Positions 1 through 8,207 of a DNA stretch of 18,379 nt are shown in pieces (positions within the stretch are counted from its first letter, which is position 1; each line of letters opens with the position of its first letter). The notes below the pieces were generated by a model, which searched no databases, had not been told where the DNA came from, and was given only the letters and a program-made list of their open reading frames with translations. A program made the translations under genes and the position numbers. This DNA comes from Thiobacillaceae bacterium (lineage in GTDB: Bacteria > Pseudomonadota > Gammaproteobacteria > Burkholderiales > Thiobacillaceae). The stretch is from the NCBI GenBank assembly GCA_012274165.1, contig JAAPAA010000146.1, positions 1 through 18,379 of the forward strand, given 5' to 3'.

Positions 1-1
1 G

Positions 2-1042
2 AAACTGCTGGCCAGCTGCGGCGGCGAACGGCTGGCGCTGCTGGGCGTGGAGCTGACCGACCCGACCGGCTATGGCCGCATCCTGCGCGAGGGCGACCAG
101 GTGCGCGCCATCGTCGAGCACAAGGACGCGACCGAGGCACAGCGGCGCCTGCGCGAGGTCTACACCGGCTTCATGGCCGTGCCCAACGCGATGCTCAAGC
201 GCTGGTTGCCGAAGCTGTCCAACCAGAATGCGCAGGGCGAGTACTACCTCACCGACATCGTCGCTCTGGCGGTGCAGGATGCAGCCGGGGTGGTGGCGGT
301 CACGGCGCCGGACCCGCTTCAGGTCGACGGCGTCAACAGCCCGCTGCAACTCGCGCAACTGGAGCGCGCATTCCAGCTGCGGCAGGCGCGCTCCCAGATG
401 GAAGCCGGCGTGCGCCTGGCCGACCCGGCCCGCTTCGACCTGCGCGGCCGGCTGGAATGCGGGCAGGACGTGGAGATCGACGTCAACTGCGTGTTCCAGG
501 GCAACGTCACCCTTGGCGATGGCGTGACGATCGGCGCGAACTGCGTGATCTCGAACGCCAGCATCGCCGCCGGCGCCGTCATCCATCCCTTCACCCACAT
601 CGACGGCGAGAAGGCCGGCGTGAAGGTCGGCGAAGAAGCCCGGGTTGGCCCGTTCGCAAGGCTGCGGCCTGGCGCCGACCTGGGACCCGAAGTGCACGTG
701 GGCAACTTCGTGGAGATCAAGAGCTCGTCACTGGGACGCGGTTCCAAGGCCAACCACCTGGCCTACCTGGGCGATTCGGTGGTGGGCGAGCGCGTCAATT
801 ACGGCGCCGGCTCAATCACCGCCAATTACGACGGCGCCAACAAGCACCGCACGGTGATCGAGGACGATGTGCACGTGGGCAGCAATTGCGTGCTGGTGGC
901 GCCGGTGACCCTGGGCCGTGGCGGCACCGTGGGCGGCGGCTCGACGATTACCAAGGACACCCCGCCGGGCGCGCTGTCGGTCGCGCGCGGCAGGCAGGTC
1001 AGCATCGCCAACTGGCAGCGTCCGCAGAAGAAGCCGAAGTAG
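2..1042 (+). CDS. glmU: GlmU, bifunctional UDP-GlcNAc synthase, 5'-truncated by window edge
   Basis: The frame is open from base 2 and ends with TAG at 1040-1042, giving about 346 of the usual ~456 residues, so roughly 110 N-terminal residues lie outside the window. GlmU is a cytoplasmic enzyme that acetylates glucosamine-1-phosphate with acetyl-CoA and then uridylylates it with UTP to make UDP-GlcNAc for peptidoglycan and LPS. The rest of the pyrophosphorylase domain is recognised by DPTGYGRI and IVEHKDA. The second half is a left-handed beta-helix of hexapeptide repeats (for example VTLGDGVTIGANCVI). Acetyltransferase landmarks are present: RLRPGA, GNFVEIK, the NHLAYLGD segment, NYGAGSITANYDG and HVGSNCVLVAP. 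The end is intact and only 13 bases separate it from the convergent regulator gene. Together with glmS it supplies two consecutive parts of the amino-sugar pathway. Identification is secure from family motifs. Confidence 0.96.
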   Translation, partial: KLLASCGGERLALLGVELTDPTGYGRILREGDQVRAIVEHKDATEAQRRLREVYTGFMAVPNAMLKRWLPKLSNQNAQGEYYLTDIVALAVQDAAGVVAVTAPDPLQVDGVNSPLQLAQLERAFQLRQARSQMEAGVRLADPARFDLRGRLECGQDVEIDVNCVFQGNVTLGDGVTIGANCVISNASIAAGAVIHPFTHIDGEKAGVKVGEEARVGPFARLRPGADLGPEVHVGNFVEIKSSSLGRGSKANHLAYLGDSVVGERVNYGAGSITANYDGANKHRTVIEDDVHVGSNCVLVAPVTLGRGGTVGGGSTITKDTPPGALSVARGRQVSIANWQRPQKKPK

Positions 1043-1055
1043 CCCGCGGGCGTGC

Positions 1056-1565
1056 TCAGGCGTTGCCGCGCGTCAGCGGGACCTTGGGCTCGAACTTGGC
1101 GCGGTGCACCGAAAAGAAGGCCTTCACGTTGCGCACGTTGGCGTCGCCCGTGAATAGCCGTTGCGTCAGCGCGAGGTAGCCCGGCATGTCCGGCGTGTGG
1201 ACGACAAGGATGAAATCGGGACCGGGCGACACCCGGTAGCACTGCTGCACCGCGCTGTCGCGCACAACTTTCGCCTCGAACGCTTCCTGCTCCTCCTGGC
1301 CCTGGCGGTCCAGCGTGATCTCCACCACCGCCTGCAAGCCGTGGCCCAGAACTGGCGCGAGCCGTTCGGTGCTGAGGATGGCAATCTGCCGCTCGATCAA
1401 CCCGGCATCGTGCAGGCGCTTGACGCGCCTCAGGCAGGTCGGCGGCGACACGTGGACGCGCTGCGCCAGGTCCTGGTTGCTGAGGGAAGCATCGGTCTGG
1501 AGCTGTTCCAACAGGCCGATGTCCACTCCATCGAGATGGATCGATTCTTTCGAAGGTGATGACAC
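1056..1565 (-). CDS. Lrp/AsnC family transcriptional regulator
   Basis: This 169-residue protein has an N-terminal AsnC-type winged HTH (LSNQDLAQRVHVSPPTCLRR, then LHDAGLIER) and a C-terminal RAM ligand-binding domain (ILVVHTPDMPGY to VRNVKAFFSV). Lrp/AsnC proteins are dimeric or octameric DNA-binding regulators that respond to amino acids. I place the start at a GTG (complement of 1563-1565). The frame extends upstream to an ATG at 1673, but that version would add an odd cysteine-rich leader and run over the glmS ribosome-binding site. No good Shine-Dalgarno precedes the GTG, so the exact start is uncertain. The gene converges on glmU and diverges from glmS across an AT-rich gap with repeated TATTTCA sites. 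This suggests autoregulation and possible control of glmS, which is inference. Confidence 0.9.
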   Translation of the reverse strand: MSSPSKESIHLDGVDIGLLEQLQTDASLSNQDLAQRVHVSPPTCLRRVKRLHDAGLIERQIAILSTERLAPVLGHGLQAVVEITLDRQGQEEQEAFEAKVVRDSAVQQCYRVSPGPDFILVVHTPDMPGYLALTQRLFTGDANVRNVKAFFSVHRAKFEPKVPLTRGNA

Positions 1566-1682
1566 AGTAGAATTATATTTCAATAGCTGAAAATGATGAA
1601 ATAACAAGTTGACTTTACTTGAAACTTGATTGCATATTTCACAAGCGAACCCATACAGTGACGCCTCAACCAAGGAGTTCCC
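1566..1682. promoter_or_regulatory. Divergent lrp-like/glmS promoter region with TATTTCA repeats
   Basis: This AT-rich gap contains a perfect inverted repeat, TATTTCA at 1576-1582 and TGAAATA at 1597-1603, with centres 21 bp (two helical turns) apart. A third TATTTCA lies at 1635-1641. A candidate glmS promoter is TTGACT (1609-1614), an 18-bp spacer, then CATATT (1633-1638). A strong glmS ribosome-binding site AAGGAG lies at 1672-1677, five bases before the ATG. Lrp-type proteins bind phased AT-rich half-sites, so an operator is plausible, but the regulator–site link is inferred. Confidence 0.5.
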
Positions 1683-3533
1683 ATGTGTGGCATCGTCGGG
1701 GCCGTTTCAGCCCGCAACATCGTTCCCATCCTGGTCCAGGGCCTGCAGCGGCTGGAATACCGGGGCTACGATTCCTGCGGCATCGCGGTCCATAGCGACG
1801 GCCTCAAGCGCGCCCGCAGCACCGACCGGGTTGCCAAGCTGCTGGCCCAGGTCGAGGCCGAGCACCTGACCGGCACGACCGGCATCGCCCACACCCGATG
1901 GGCCACTCACGGTGCGCCGGCGGTCCACAACGCGCACCCCCACTTCAGCCACGGACCGGGCAAGGAGGCTGGCGGCAAGGCCGGGCGCATCGCCCTGGTC
2001 CACAACGGCATCATCGAGAACTACCAGGAACTGCGCGCTGGACTGCAGGCCAAAGGCTACGTCTTCAACAGCCAGACCGACACCGAAGTGGTCAGCCACC
2101 TGGTCGACAGCCTCTACGATGGCGACCTGTGTGACGCCGTGAAGTCGGCCATTTCGCAGTTGCACGGCGCCTATGCGATCGCGGTGATGTGCAAGGACGA
2201 GCCGCACCGCGTGGTCGGCGCGCGGGCCGGGTCGCCGCTGGTGCTGGGCGTGGGAGTGGAGCACGGCGAGACCTTCCTGGCCAGCGATGCGATGGCCCTG
2301 GCCGGCGTCACCGACCAGATCGTCTACCTGGAAGAAGGCGATGTGGTCGACCTGCAGCTGGGCAAGTATTGGGTGGTGGATCGTTGGGGCAAGCCGGCGG
2401 CGCGCCCCGTCAAGACAGTGCAGGCCCACAGCGGCGCGGCCGAATTGGGGCCTTACCGCCACTACATGCAAAAGGAAATCTTCGAGCAGCCGCGCGCCGT
2501 GGCCGATACGCTCGAAGGCGTGCAGGGCATCGTGCCCGAGTTGTTCGGTGACGGCGCTTACCGCGTCTTCAAGGAGATCGACTCGGTGCTGATCCTGGCG
2601 TGCGGCACCAGTTACTACAGCGGCTGCACCGCCAAGTACTGGCTGGAGGGCATCGCCAAAATACCGACTCAGGTCGAGATCGCCAGCGAGTACCGTTACC
2701 GTGAATCCGTGCCGAACCCGGGCACGCTGGTGGTGACGATCAGCCAGTCGGGCGAAACCGCCGACACGCTGGCGGCCCTGCGCCATGCGCAGAGCCTGGG
2801 CATGAACCAGACGCTGACGGTGTGCAATGTCGCCACCTCGGCGATGGCGCGCGAATGCAAACTGGCGTACATCACGCGCGCCGGCGTCGAGATCGGCGTG
2901 GCATCGACCAAGGCCTTCACGACCCAGTTGGCCGGCCTGTTCCTGCTGACGCTGGCGCTGGCCCAGGTCAAGGGACGCCTGACCGAATCGCAGGAAGCCG
3001 CGCACCTGAAGGCCATGCGCCATCTGCCGGCTGCGCTCTCGGCTGTGCTGGCGCTGGAGCCGCAGGTGATCAGCTGGTCGGAGGATTTCGCGGGCAAGGA
3101 GCACGCGCTGTTCCTCGGCCGTGGCCTGCACTACCCGATCGCGCTCGAAGGCGCCCTCAAGCTCAAGGAGATCACCTACATCCACGCCGAGGCCTATGCC
3201 GCCGGCGAGCTCAAACACGGACCGCTGGCGCTGGTCACCAGCGAGATGCCGGTGGTCACCGTGGCGCCCAACGACGCGCTGCTGGAAAAGCTCAAGAGCA
3301 ACATGCAGGAAGTGCGGGCCCGCGGCGGCGTGCTCTATGTGCTGGCCGACGCCGACTCGCGCATCGAAAGCGAGGAGGGCATCCACGTGATCCGAATGCC
3401 CGAGCACTACGGCCCGCTCAGCCCGTTGCTCCACGTGGTGCCGCTTCAACTGCTGGCGTACCACACCGCCTGCGCCCGCGGCACGGATGTGGACAAACCT
3501 CGCAATCTCGCCAAGTCGGTGACTGTCGAATAA
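1683..3533 (+). CDS. glmS: GlmS, glutamine–fructose-6-phosphate aminotransferase (isomerizing)
   Basis: This complete 616-residue protein is close to the usual ~609. It catalyses fructose-6-phosphate + glutamine to glucosamine-6-phosphate + glutamate, the entry step to UDP-GlcNAc, in the cytoplasm. The N-terminal Ntn glutaminase begins MCGIVGAV, and after methionine removal the cysteine is the catalytic nucleophile. RLEYRGYDS, HTRWATHG and HNGIIENY are further glutaminase motifs. Two SIS sugar-isomerase domains follow, with ACGTSYYSG, SQSGETADT (from residue 354) and STKAFTTQ, and then the hallmark C-terminus DKPRNLAKSVTVE. The start is fixed by the conserved Met-Cys and by AAGGAG five bases upstream. 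The region immediately downstream is the classical insertion site of Tn7-type elements, and here accessory DNA starts within about 50 bp of the stop. No glmS ribozyme is evident upstream. Confidence 0.98.
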   Translation: MCGIVGAVSARNIVPILVQGLQRLEYRGYDSCGIAVHSDGLKRARSTDRVAKLLAQVEAEHLTGTTGIAHTRWATHGAPAVHNAHPHFSHGPGKEAGGKAGRIALVHNGIIENYQELRAGLQAKGYVFNSQTDTEVVSHLVDSLYDGDLCDAVKSAISQLHGAYAIAVMCKDEPHRVVGARAGSPLVLGVGVEHGETFLASDAMALAGVTDQIVYLEEGDVVDLQLGKYWVVDRWGKPAARPVKTVQAHSGAAELGPYRHYMQKEIFEQPRAVADTLEGVQGIVPELFGDGAYRVFKEIDSVLILACGTSYYSGCTAKYWLEGIAKIPTQVEIASEYRYRESVPNPGTLVVTISQSGETADTLAALRHAQSLGMNQTLTVCNVATSAMARECKLAYITRAGVEIGVASTKAFTTQLAGLFLLTLALAQVKGRLTESQEAAHLKAMRHLPAALSAVLALEPQVISWSEDFAGKEHALFLGRGLHYPIALEGALKLKEITYIHAEAYAAGELKHGPLALVTSEMPVVTVAPNDALLEKLKSNMQEVRARGGVLYVLADADSRIESEEGIHVIRMPEHYGPLSPLLHVVPLQLLAYHTACARGTDVDKPRNLAKSVTVE

Positions 3534-3566
3534 CGGCCGGGTCCGTCAGTGTGAGATTGATCGTAT

Positions 3567-3601
3567 AAATAAAGAGTGTCAGAAGAAAATAAAGACTGTC
3601 A
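3567..3601 (+). repeat. Two 15-bp near-identical direct repeats just downstream of glmS
   Basis: AAATAAAGAGTGTCA (3567-3581) recurs as AAATAAAGACTGTCA (3587-3601), 14 of 15 bases identical and exactly 20 bp apart, inside an AT-rich patch that starts soon after the glmS stop. The spacing and position resemble protein-binding repeats at an end of a Tn7-like element inserted at attTn7. A TGTG that could be such a terminus sits at 3550, 17 bp after the stop. No transposase gene and no opposite end are in the window, so this may be a remnant or unrelated. Confidence 0.4.
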
Positions 3602-3761
3602 TTACTTACGGTAGTGAGCATGGACCTTCTTGGATCGGTAGGGCTTGTCGCATCTACCTGCACTCATCTGCAAACCCGCGACAGAGACGGGAACTGCACT
3701 TCAATTTCAATTGAGCAGCACACAACAATCGACCGCCGGTTGAATCCGGGCGCGAGGAGTT

Positions 3762-3811
3762 GCGGACTGTTAATCCGTAGGTCCCTGGTTCGAGCCCAGG
3801 TCGAGGAGCCA
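3762..3811 (+). pseudogene. 3' fragment of tRNA-Asn(GTT), probable attachment-site remnant
   Basis: The last 50 nt of a tRNA are present. The anticodon stem is GCGGA (3762-3766) pairing with TCCGT (3774-3778) around the loop CTGTTAA, with anticodon GTT at 3769-3771. Next come a 5-nt variable loop, the T arm CCTGG/TTCGAGC/CCAGG (3784-3800), the acceptor strand TCGAGGA (3801-3807), a G and encoded CCA (3809-3811). The matching 5' acceptor strand (TCCTCGA expected) and the D arm are absent upstream. A half tRNA beginning at the anticodon stem is the usual footprint of site-specific integration by a tyrosine recombinase. No integrase is in the window. It is unlikely to yield a functional tRNA. 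Confidence 0.75.
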
Positions 3812-3818
3812 CCATTTA

Positions 3819-3852
3819 AAGGGTTAGCAGGTTAGGAGCCGCTAACCCTTTT
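3819..3852 (+). terminator. Intrinsic terminator following the tRNA-Asn fragment
   Basis: A perfect 10-bp stem AAGGGTTAGC (3819-3828) / GCTAACCCTT (3841-3850) with a 12-nt loop is followed by TTCTCTTT. It sits 7 bases after the CCA of the tRNA fragment, so it is probably the original terminator of the intact tRNA gene, carried along with the 3' half. Confidence 0.7.
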
Positions 3853-4175
3853 CTCTTTAGTAGGCACATAGTAGGCAGCGGGGCCTGCCGGGGCTTCTCG
3901 TCAATATGATGCATGTGATCAAGACAGCAGCGGCGTTCTTGGGGATGCCAATTTCAGCGACGAAGCAGCGGCTTTGTCTTCTTGGAAAGACGTTCACCGC
4001 ACTGCGATGCCAGCCACCATCAAGGGCCCGCCGTATGTCTGCTGGCCAAGGGATCCGATTGTCGCAGCCGACCCAAACCAGACATGACGCGCCGCGCACG
4101 CTGCGCGAGCGGTCCCGATGTCGGTTTACCGTTGGAACTCTCTGAGCGATGACCCGCAAGAGATAAAAGGCGCAG
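3851..4175. other. Non-coding junction between the tRNA fragment and the NACHT gene
   Basis: This 325-bp stretch holds a 9-bp direct repeat TAGTAGGCA at 3858-3866 and 3869-3877 (period 11). I see no convincing gene in it. A 79-codon frame at 3906-4145 has no ribosome-binding site and no recognisable protein character. An AAAGG (4166-4170) five bases before the ATG at 4176 is the likely ribosome-binding site of the next gene. No clear sigma-70 promoter could be picked out. Confidence 0.5.
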
Positions 4176-7100
4176 ATGCTCCTGGTCCCGCGCACATGCG
4201 TGCTCCAATCCGACGCTAAAACCGAGCCGGCTGCACAGCCGACCCCGCTGAGCGACACGCGAGCCTTGACGGCATACGTGTTGCTCGGCGATCCGGGCTT
4301 GGGCAAGAGCGAGGCCTTCGGGCAGGAAGCCGATGCCGGCCGCGGCCATCGCATCAGCGCGGGCGACTTTCTGGCACTGGACCATCCTGAACTGAAGGGC
4401 TCGGCACTACCGGTGTTCATCGACGGCCTCGACGAAACGCGTGCGGGCACGCTCGACGGCAGGGTTCCGCTGGACAACATCCGCAAGAAGCTCCAGCAGT
4501 TGGCATGCCGCAGCTTCCGCCTCTCGTGTCGCGCTGCCGACTGGCTGGGGAACCCAGACGCGGCCAAGCTGCAGTCGCTGCTCCTCACGGGCGAACAAAT
4601 CCAAGTTTTCACCTTGCAGCCACTGACGTTGGTTGACGTTGCCGCCATCCTTCCGACCAATCACGGCATCACAGATCCTCTGGCCTTCATCGCCTCGGCC
4701 GAGCACTATGGGCTGACCGATCTCCTGTTCAACCCGCAGACCCTGGGCATGCTCGCCACGGCGGTCGGCCCCGACAACCGCTGGCCGGAGACGCGACTGG
4801 CTGTTTACGAAATGGCGTGCGAGCGGCTGGTGCAGGAGCATAACGAGGAGCACGTCGCCGCCACCCGCAAGACTGCGCCGGATCAAGGCGCGCTTCAAAG
4901 GGCCGCCGCCTATCTTTGCGCCATCCAGTTGATCGCGGACCTCGCCGGTTTCACGCACTCACCGAACCCACCGGACCGGGTGCTCAGGCTGAACACCGTG
5001 CCCAATCCCGAAGGACTGCCGCTGGACGAAGCATTGGCCAGCCGCCTATTTAAGTCGATCGGTCGCGACGTGTTCGCCCCTGTGCACCGGACCGTGGCCG
5101 AATTCCTCACCGCACGCTGCCTGGCAGATCGTCTCCAGGAGAAGCTCACGCTGCGGCGTGTGCTCGCGCTGATCTGCGGCTCGGACGGTGGAGTCGTCAG
5201 CAGCATGCGCGGCCTGGCTGGCTGGCTGGCGTCGGTGTCCGCAGCGGCGCGCGCCACGCTCGCCCGGCTCGACTCGCTTGGCATCCTCCTCTATGGGGAC
5301 GCGAGGAATTTCTCGATCGCCGAGAAATCGGCACTCATGGACCGGCTTGGCGGAGACATCGCGGTTTCAGCGTCCTTCCGCTGGTACGAATGGAAGGGCC
5401 GGCCGTTCGCAGCATTGGTCTCACAGGAAATGCGGCAGGTGGCCAACCAGCGGATGGCCGACGCCGACCGCTCAGAAAACCATCAACTCCTCGTGCTCGC
5501 CCTGCTCGAGGGACTGGTCCAAGCGCCACCAGACGCCGCTCTGACGGCTCTCCTGCTCTCTATGGTCCGGGATGCGTCCCGGTGGCCAGCCGTGCGCGGG
5601 CGAGCATTGAAAATCTATCGGAGGTGGGTTGGCGTGAACGATCCTTCCCTGCGCACCTTGCTTGACGACGTCGGCATCGGCGCGGTGACGGACAGCGACG
5701 ACGAGCTTCTTGGCGAACTGCTGAAGGCGATGTACCCGCGCGCGCTTTCGTCCGCGGATCTCCCTGCGTTCCTTCACGCGCCGAAAGAAGACAACCTCAT
5801 TGGCAACTACATGATGTTTTGGCGGCGGGATCTGGACAAGATCGACTCCGCGGAAGCGCCATACTTGCTCGACGCGTTCGCGGCGCGGACAGAACTGAGC
5901 AAAGGAGACGCCCTGCGCGAGTACGTCGAGGCCGTCGGCGGCCTACTGGCCCGAGTGCTGAAGGAAGGGGCGGACGAAATTCCCGACGGGCGATTGCTGA
6001 ACTGGCTGGACGCGGCTTGCGGAAAGCACGCTGAGAGCTTGCTGGAGAACGACGACAAGCAGGTTGTCCAGCAGTGGCTGCAAGCCCGCCCCCAGCGCTA
6101 CTTCTCGCTGCTGGATCTGGCATTGACGCGGTACGTGAACAAGCAGAACCGGGCGTGGCCGGCTGAGTCCCGGATGCACGGGGCCAAGGCGCCCGCGAAC
6201 GAGGCGGCGTGGTGGCTTGCCAAAGCTCAGGCGACTGAGGATGAGGCGTGGGCGAAAGAGTACTTCGTCCAGGCCCTGCACGCCATCCGTGACGAACCCG
6301 GACCCGGGCTAGAGGAGATGCTGATCACGTGCGAAAACCTGGCGGCGTCACGAGGGTGGCAAGATTCGCTCGCCGGCAGGCTCACTTGCAGCTTCGAGGA
6401 GTGGCAGTGGAAATTGGACGAAGCTTCACGCCGGCAGGAACGCGAGCGCGAGGCCGCCGAACGGCGCGACCTCTATCGTGCACGGCTGGCCGATTTCGGG
6501 GTGCCGCTCGTGCCGCTCGACATCCTGCGTCCCGTCACCGAGGTGTATGAGCACAGGCACTACGAAGTCGACGGCGAAACGCCCCTGGAGCGGCTGACCA
6601 ATCTCTTCGCAGGCGACGAGGAACTCGTTCAGGCTGCGCTCGCAGCGCTCCGGAACACGATCGGCAGGGAGGACCTGCCGACCGTGGAAGAGACCCTGGC
6701 GGCCATCGCGGAGAACAAGGTGATGGTGCTGAACGCGCCGGCGCTGATCAGCCTGGAGCTGGCCTATCGCCAGGATCACGCTTTCCTCGACTCGAGGTCC
6801 GACGATCGCCTCGTGGCTGCGTTGGTGGCCCACCTGGTGCACTCGGTCGAGGACCAGGACACCTGGGTGGCGGCGACCGTCGCATCTCGGCCGCAATGCA
6901 TGGCCGACGCCTTGAGTGCCTACCTCACGGCCGCGATGCAGTGGAAGAGCCGCAGTCCGAATGTCACCCATCTCTTTCGCGACCAGGTCTATGCGGAAGT
7001 CACAAGGAGGTGCCTACTGCCGCTCCTGGCGCAGTTCCCTCTGCGTGCACGTTCCAACCTCCGCAGCGCACTCACGGACATGCTGCACTCGGCGCTGACG

Positions 7101-8192
7101 CTTGCTGAGCGCGACGAGCTGCTTCCCTTGATCCAGGTCCGGCTCGACGCACCGAAAGTGGACGGGCCCCAGCGCGCCTACTGGCTGGCTGCGGGGCTGC
7201 TCCTGGACCCCGATCGCTACTTGCCGCTCGCAAGCTGCTACCTGCAGCGCCGCCCGCCTGCTATACAACACCTCGCTGACTTCCTGCACTACCGCCGCGA
7301 GGGCGGTGGCGACGGCATTCCGTGGCCGTCGAACGTACTGGGATTCCTGATTGAGCATTTCGCAGTTGGGTGCTCGCCCGCCCAGTTCACCGGATCCGGC
7401 TGGGTGAGCCCCGAGATGAATCGTGCCGATCTCGTCAAGCGCTTCCTGGACGACTTGGCGGGTAGGCCGGATGCGGAGAACGCCGAGCAGCTCAAACGCC
7501 TCGAGAGCCTGCCCACGCTCGCTAAATGGGCGTCAAAGCTGCGGGACGCCCGAGCTGCGCAGCAGGTCGTCCGGCGCGATGCAACATACCAGCGGCCCGC
7601 GTGGCCCCAAATTTGCGCGGCCTTGCAGCAGGGGTCGCCTTCCAGCCCTGCGGAGATCGCCGCCGTCGTGAACGACACGATCGAGGACCTGAAGGAACAG
7701 GTTCGACGTAGCGACCTGAACCTCAACCATCAATACTGGAACGCCGATTCGCACAAGAAGGCGACGACGCCTCGCCATGAAGAGCTTTGCCGCGACACGT
7801 TCGTTGACCAGTTACGCGTCCGGCTGGAGCGATTCGAGGTTGCCTGCTTGCCGGAGACCTACCACGCCGACGGCAAGCGCTCCGACGTATGGTGCACCAG
7901 GGGCACACTGGGCGGCGTCCCGATCGAGGTCAAGCGCGATCGCCACGGCGAACTGTGGACCGCCACCCGGGGACAACTGATAGCGCGCTATGCGACCGAT
8001 CCCCGGGCAAAAGGGCGCGGTATTTACGTAGTGCTCTGGTTCGGCGACCCGAAGCAGATTCCCCTGCCGCCATCGGGCGTGCGACCGCAGACGCCTGAGG
8101 AACTCCAGGCAATGCTCGAGGCGGGCTTGTCGGAGGAAGAGAAGGCCTCCATCACGATCCACGTGCTCGATTGTTCGGTGCGCGGGAAGTAA
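4176..8192 (+). CDS. NACHT-type STAND NTPase with C-terminal PD-(D/E)xK nuclease-like domain
   Basis: The protein has 1338 residues. An NTPase core lies almost at the N-terminus: Walker A GDPGLGKS (38-45), Walker B FIDGLDE (81-87) and a following RLSCRAADW (115-123). This is typical of bacterial NACHT/STAND signalling ATPases, which oligomerise on sensing a phage product. About 1000 residues of helical, repeat-like sequence follow, probably the sensor. The C-terminus (about 1195-1300) carries a restriction-endonuclease-like signature: RSDVW with D1237, IEVK with E1251 and K1253, then Q1267 in RGQLIARY. That arrangement suggests a DNA-cutting effector. The start is fixed by an in-frame stop at 4164 and AAAGG just upstream. 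It stands alone, convergent with the next gene. Avs proteins combine STAND and nuclease parts, but I cannot assign it to a named Avs type. The NTPase call is firm; the nuclease and defence role are inferred. Confidence 0.82.
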   Translation: MLLVPRTCVLQSDAKTEPAAQPTPLSDTRALTAYVLLGDPGLGKSEAFGQEADAGRGHRISAGDFLALDHPELKGSALPVFIDGLDETRAGTLDGRVPLDNIRKKLQQLACRSFRLSCRAADWLGNPDAAKLQSLLLTGEQIQVFTLQPLTLVDVAAILPTNHGITDPLAFIASAEHYGLTDLLFNPQTLGMLATAVGPDNRWPETRLAVYEMACERLVQEHNEEHVAATRKTAPDQGALQRAAAYLCAIQLIADLAGFTHSPNPPDRVLRLNTVPNPEGLPLDEALASRLFKSIGRDVFAPVHRTVAEFLTARCLADRLQEKLTLRRVLALICGSDGGVVSSMRGLAGWLASVSAAARATLARLDSLGILLYGDARNFSIAEKSALMDRLGGDIAVSASFRWYEWKGRPFAALVSQEMRQVANQRMADADRSENHQLLVLALLEGLVQAPPDAALTALLLSMVRDASRWPAVRGRALKIYRRWVGVNDPSLRTLLDDVGIGAVTDSDDELLGELLKAMYPRALSSADLPAFLHAPKEDNLIGNYMMFWRRDLDKIDSAEAPYLLDAFAARTELSKGDALREYVEAVGGLLARVLKEGADEIPDGRLLNWLDAACGKHAESLLENDDKQVVQQWLQARPQRYFSLLDLALTRYVNKQNRAWPAESRMHGAKAPANEAAWWLAKAQATEDEAWAKEYFVQALHAIRDEPGPGLEEMLITCENLAASRGWQDSLAGRLTCSFEEWQWKLDEASRRQEREREAAERRDLYRARLADFGVPLVPLDILRPVTEVYEHRHYEVDGETPLERLTNLFAGDEELVQAALAALRNTIGREDLPTVEETLAAIAENKVMVLNAPALISLELAYRQDHAFLDSRSDDRLVAALVAHLVHSVEDQDTWVAATVASRPQCMADALSAYLTAAMQWKSRSPNVTHLFRDQVYAEVTRRCLLPLLAQFPLRARSNLRSALTDMLHSALTLAERDELLPLIQVRLDAPKVDGPQRAYWLAAGLLLDPDRYLPLASCYLQRRPPAIQHLADFLHYRREGGGDGIPWPSNVLGFLIEHFAVGCSPAQFTGSGWVSPEMNRADLVKRFLDDLAGRPDAENAEQLKRLESLPTLAKWASKLRDARAAQQVVRRDATYQRPAWPQICAALQQGSPSSPAEIAAVVNDTIEDLKEQVRRSDLNLNHQYWNADSHKKATTPRHEELCRDTFVDQLRVRLERFEVACLPETYHADGKRSDVWCTRGTLGGVPIEVKRDRHGELWTATRGQLIARYATDPRAKGRGIYVVLWFGDPKQIPLPPSGVRPQTPEELQAMLEAGLSEEEKASITIHVLDCSVRGK

Positions 8193-8207
8193 GCCGCGAG
8201 CTTTGGT

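Noticed and set aside
1043..1052. GCCCGCGGGC palindrome between glmU and the regulator as a terminator
   Set aside because: The self-complementary 10-mer has no loop and no T tract, so it would not form a usable terminator hairpin.
1707..3464. 585-codon open frame on the minus strand opposite glmS
   Set aside because: It lies wholly antisense to a certain glmS, has histidine/arginine-rich low-complexity character typical of GC-rich shadow frames, and shows no domain.
3628..3811. A split or intron-containing tRNA-Asn, with a D-arm-like TCGGTAGGGC near 3634
   Set aside because: The similarity covers about ten bases, no TCCTCGA acceptor strand is present to pair with 3801-3807, and no intron structure is evident. 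A truncated att-type fragment explains it better.
3906..4145. 79-codon plus-strand frame in the junction
   Set aside because: It has no Shine-Dalgarno and unconvincing composition; its frame does not join the NACHT gene, which has an in-frame stop at 4164.
3857..4660. 267-codon minus-strand frame running from the NACHT gene into the junction
   Set aside because: It starts antisense to the NACHT Walker A/B region, shows no integrase or other motif, and is rich in Arg, Ser, Cys and Trp like a shadow frame.
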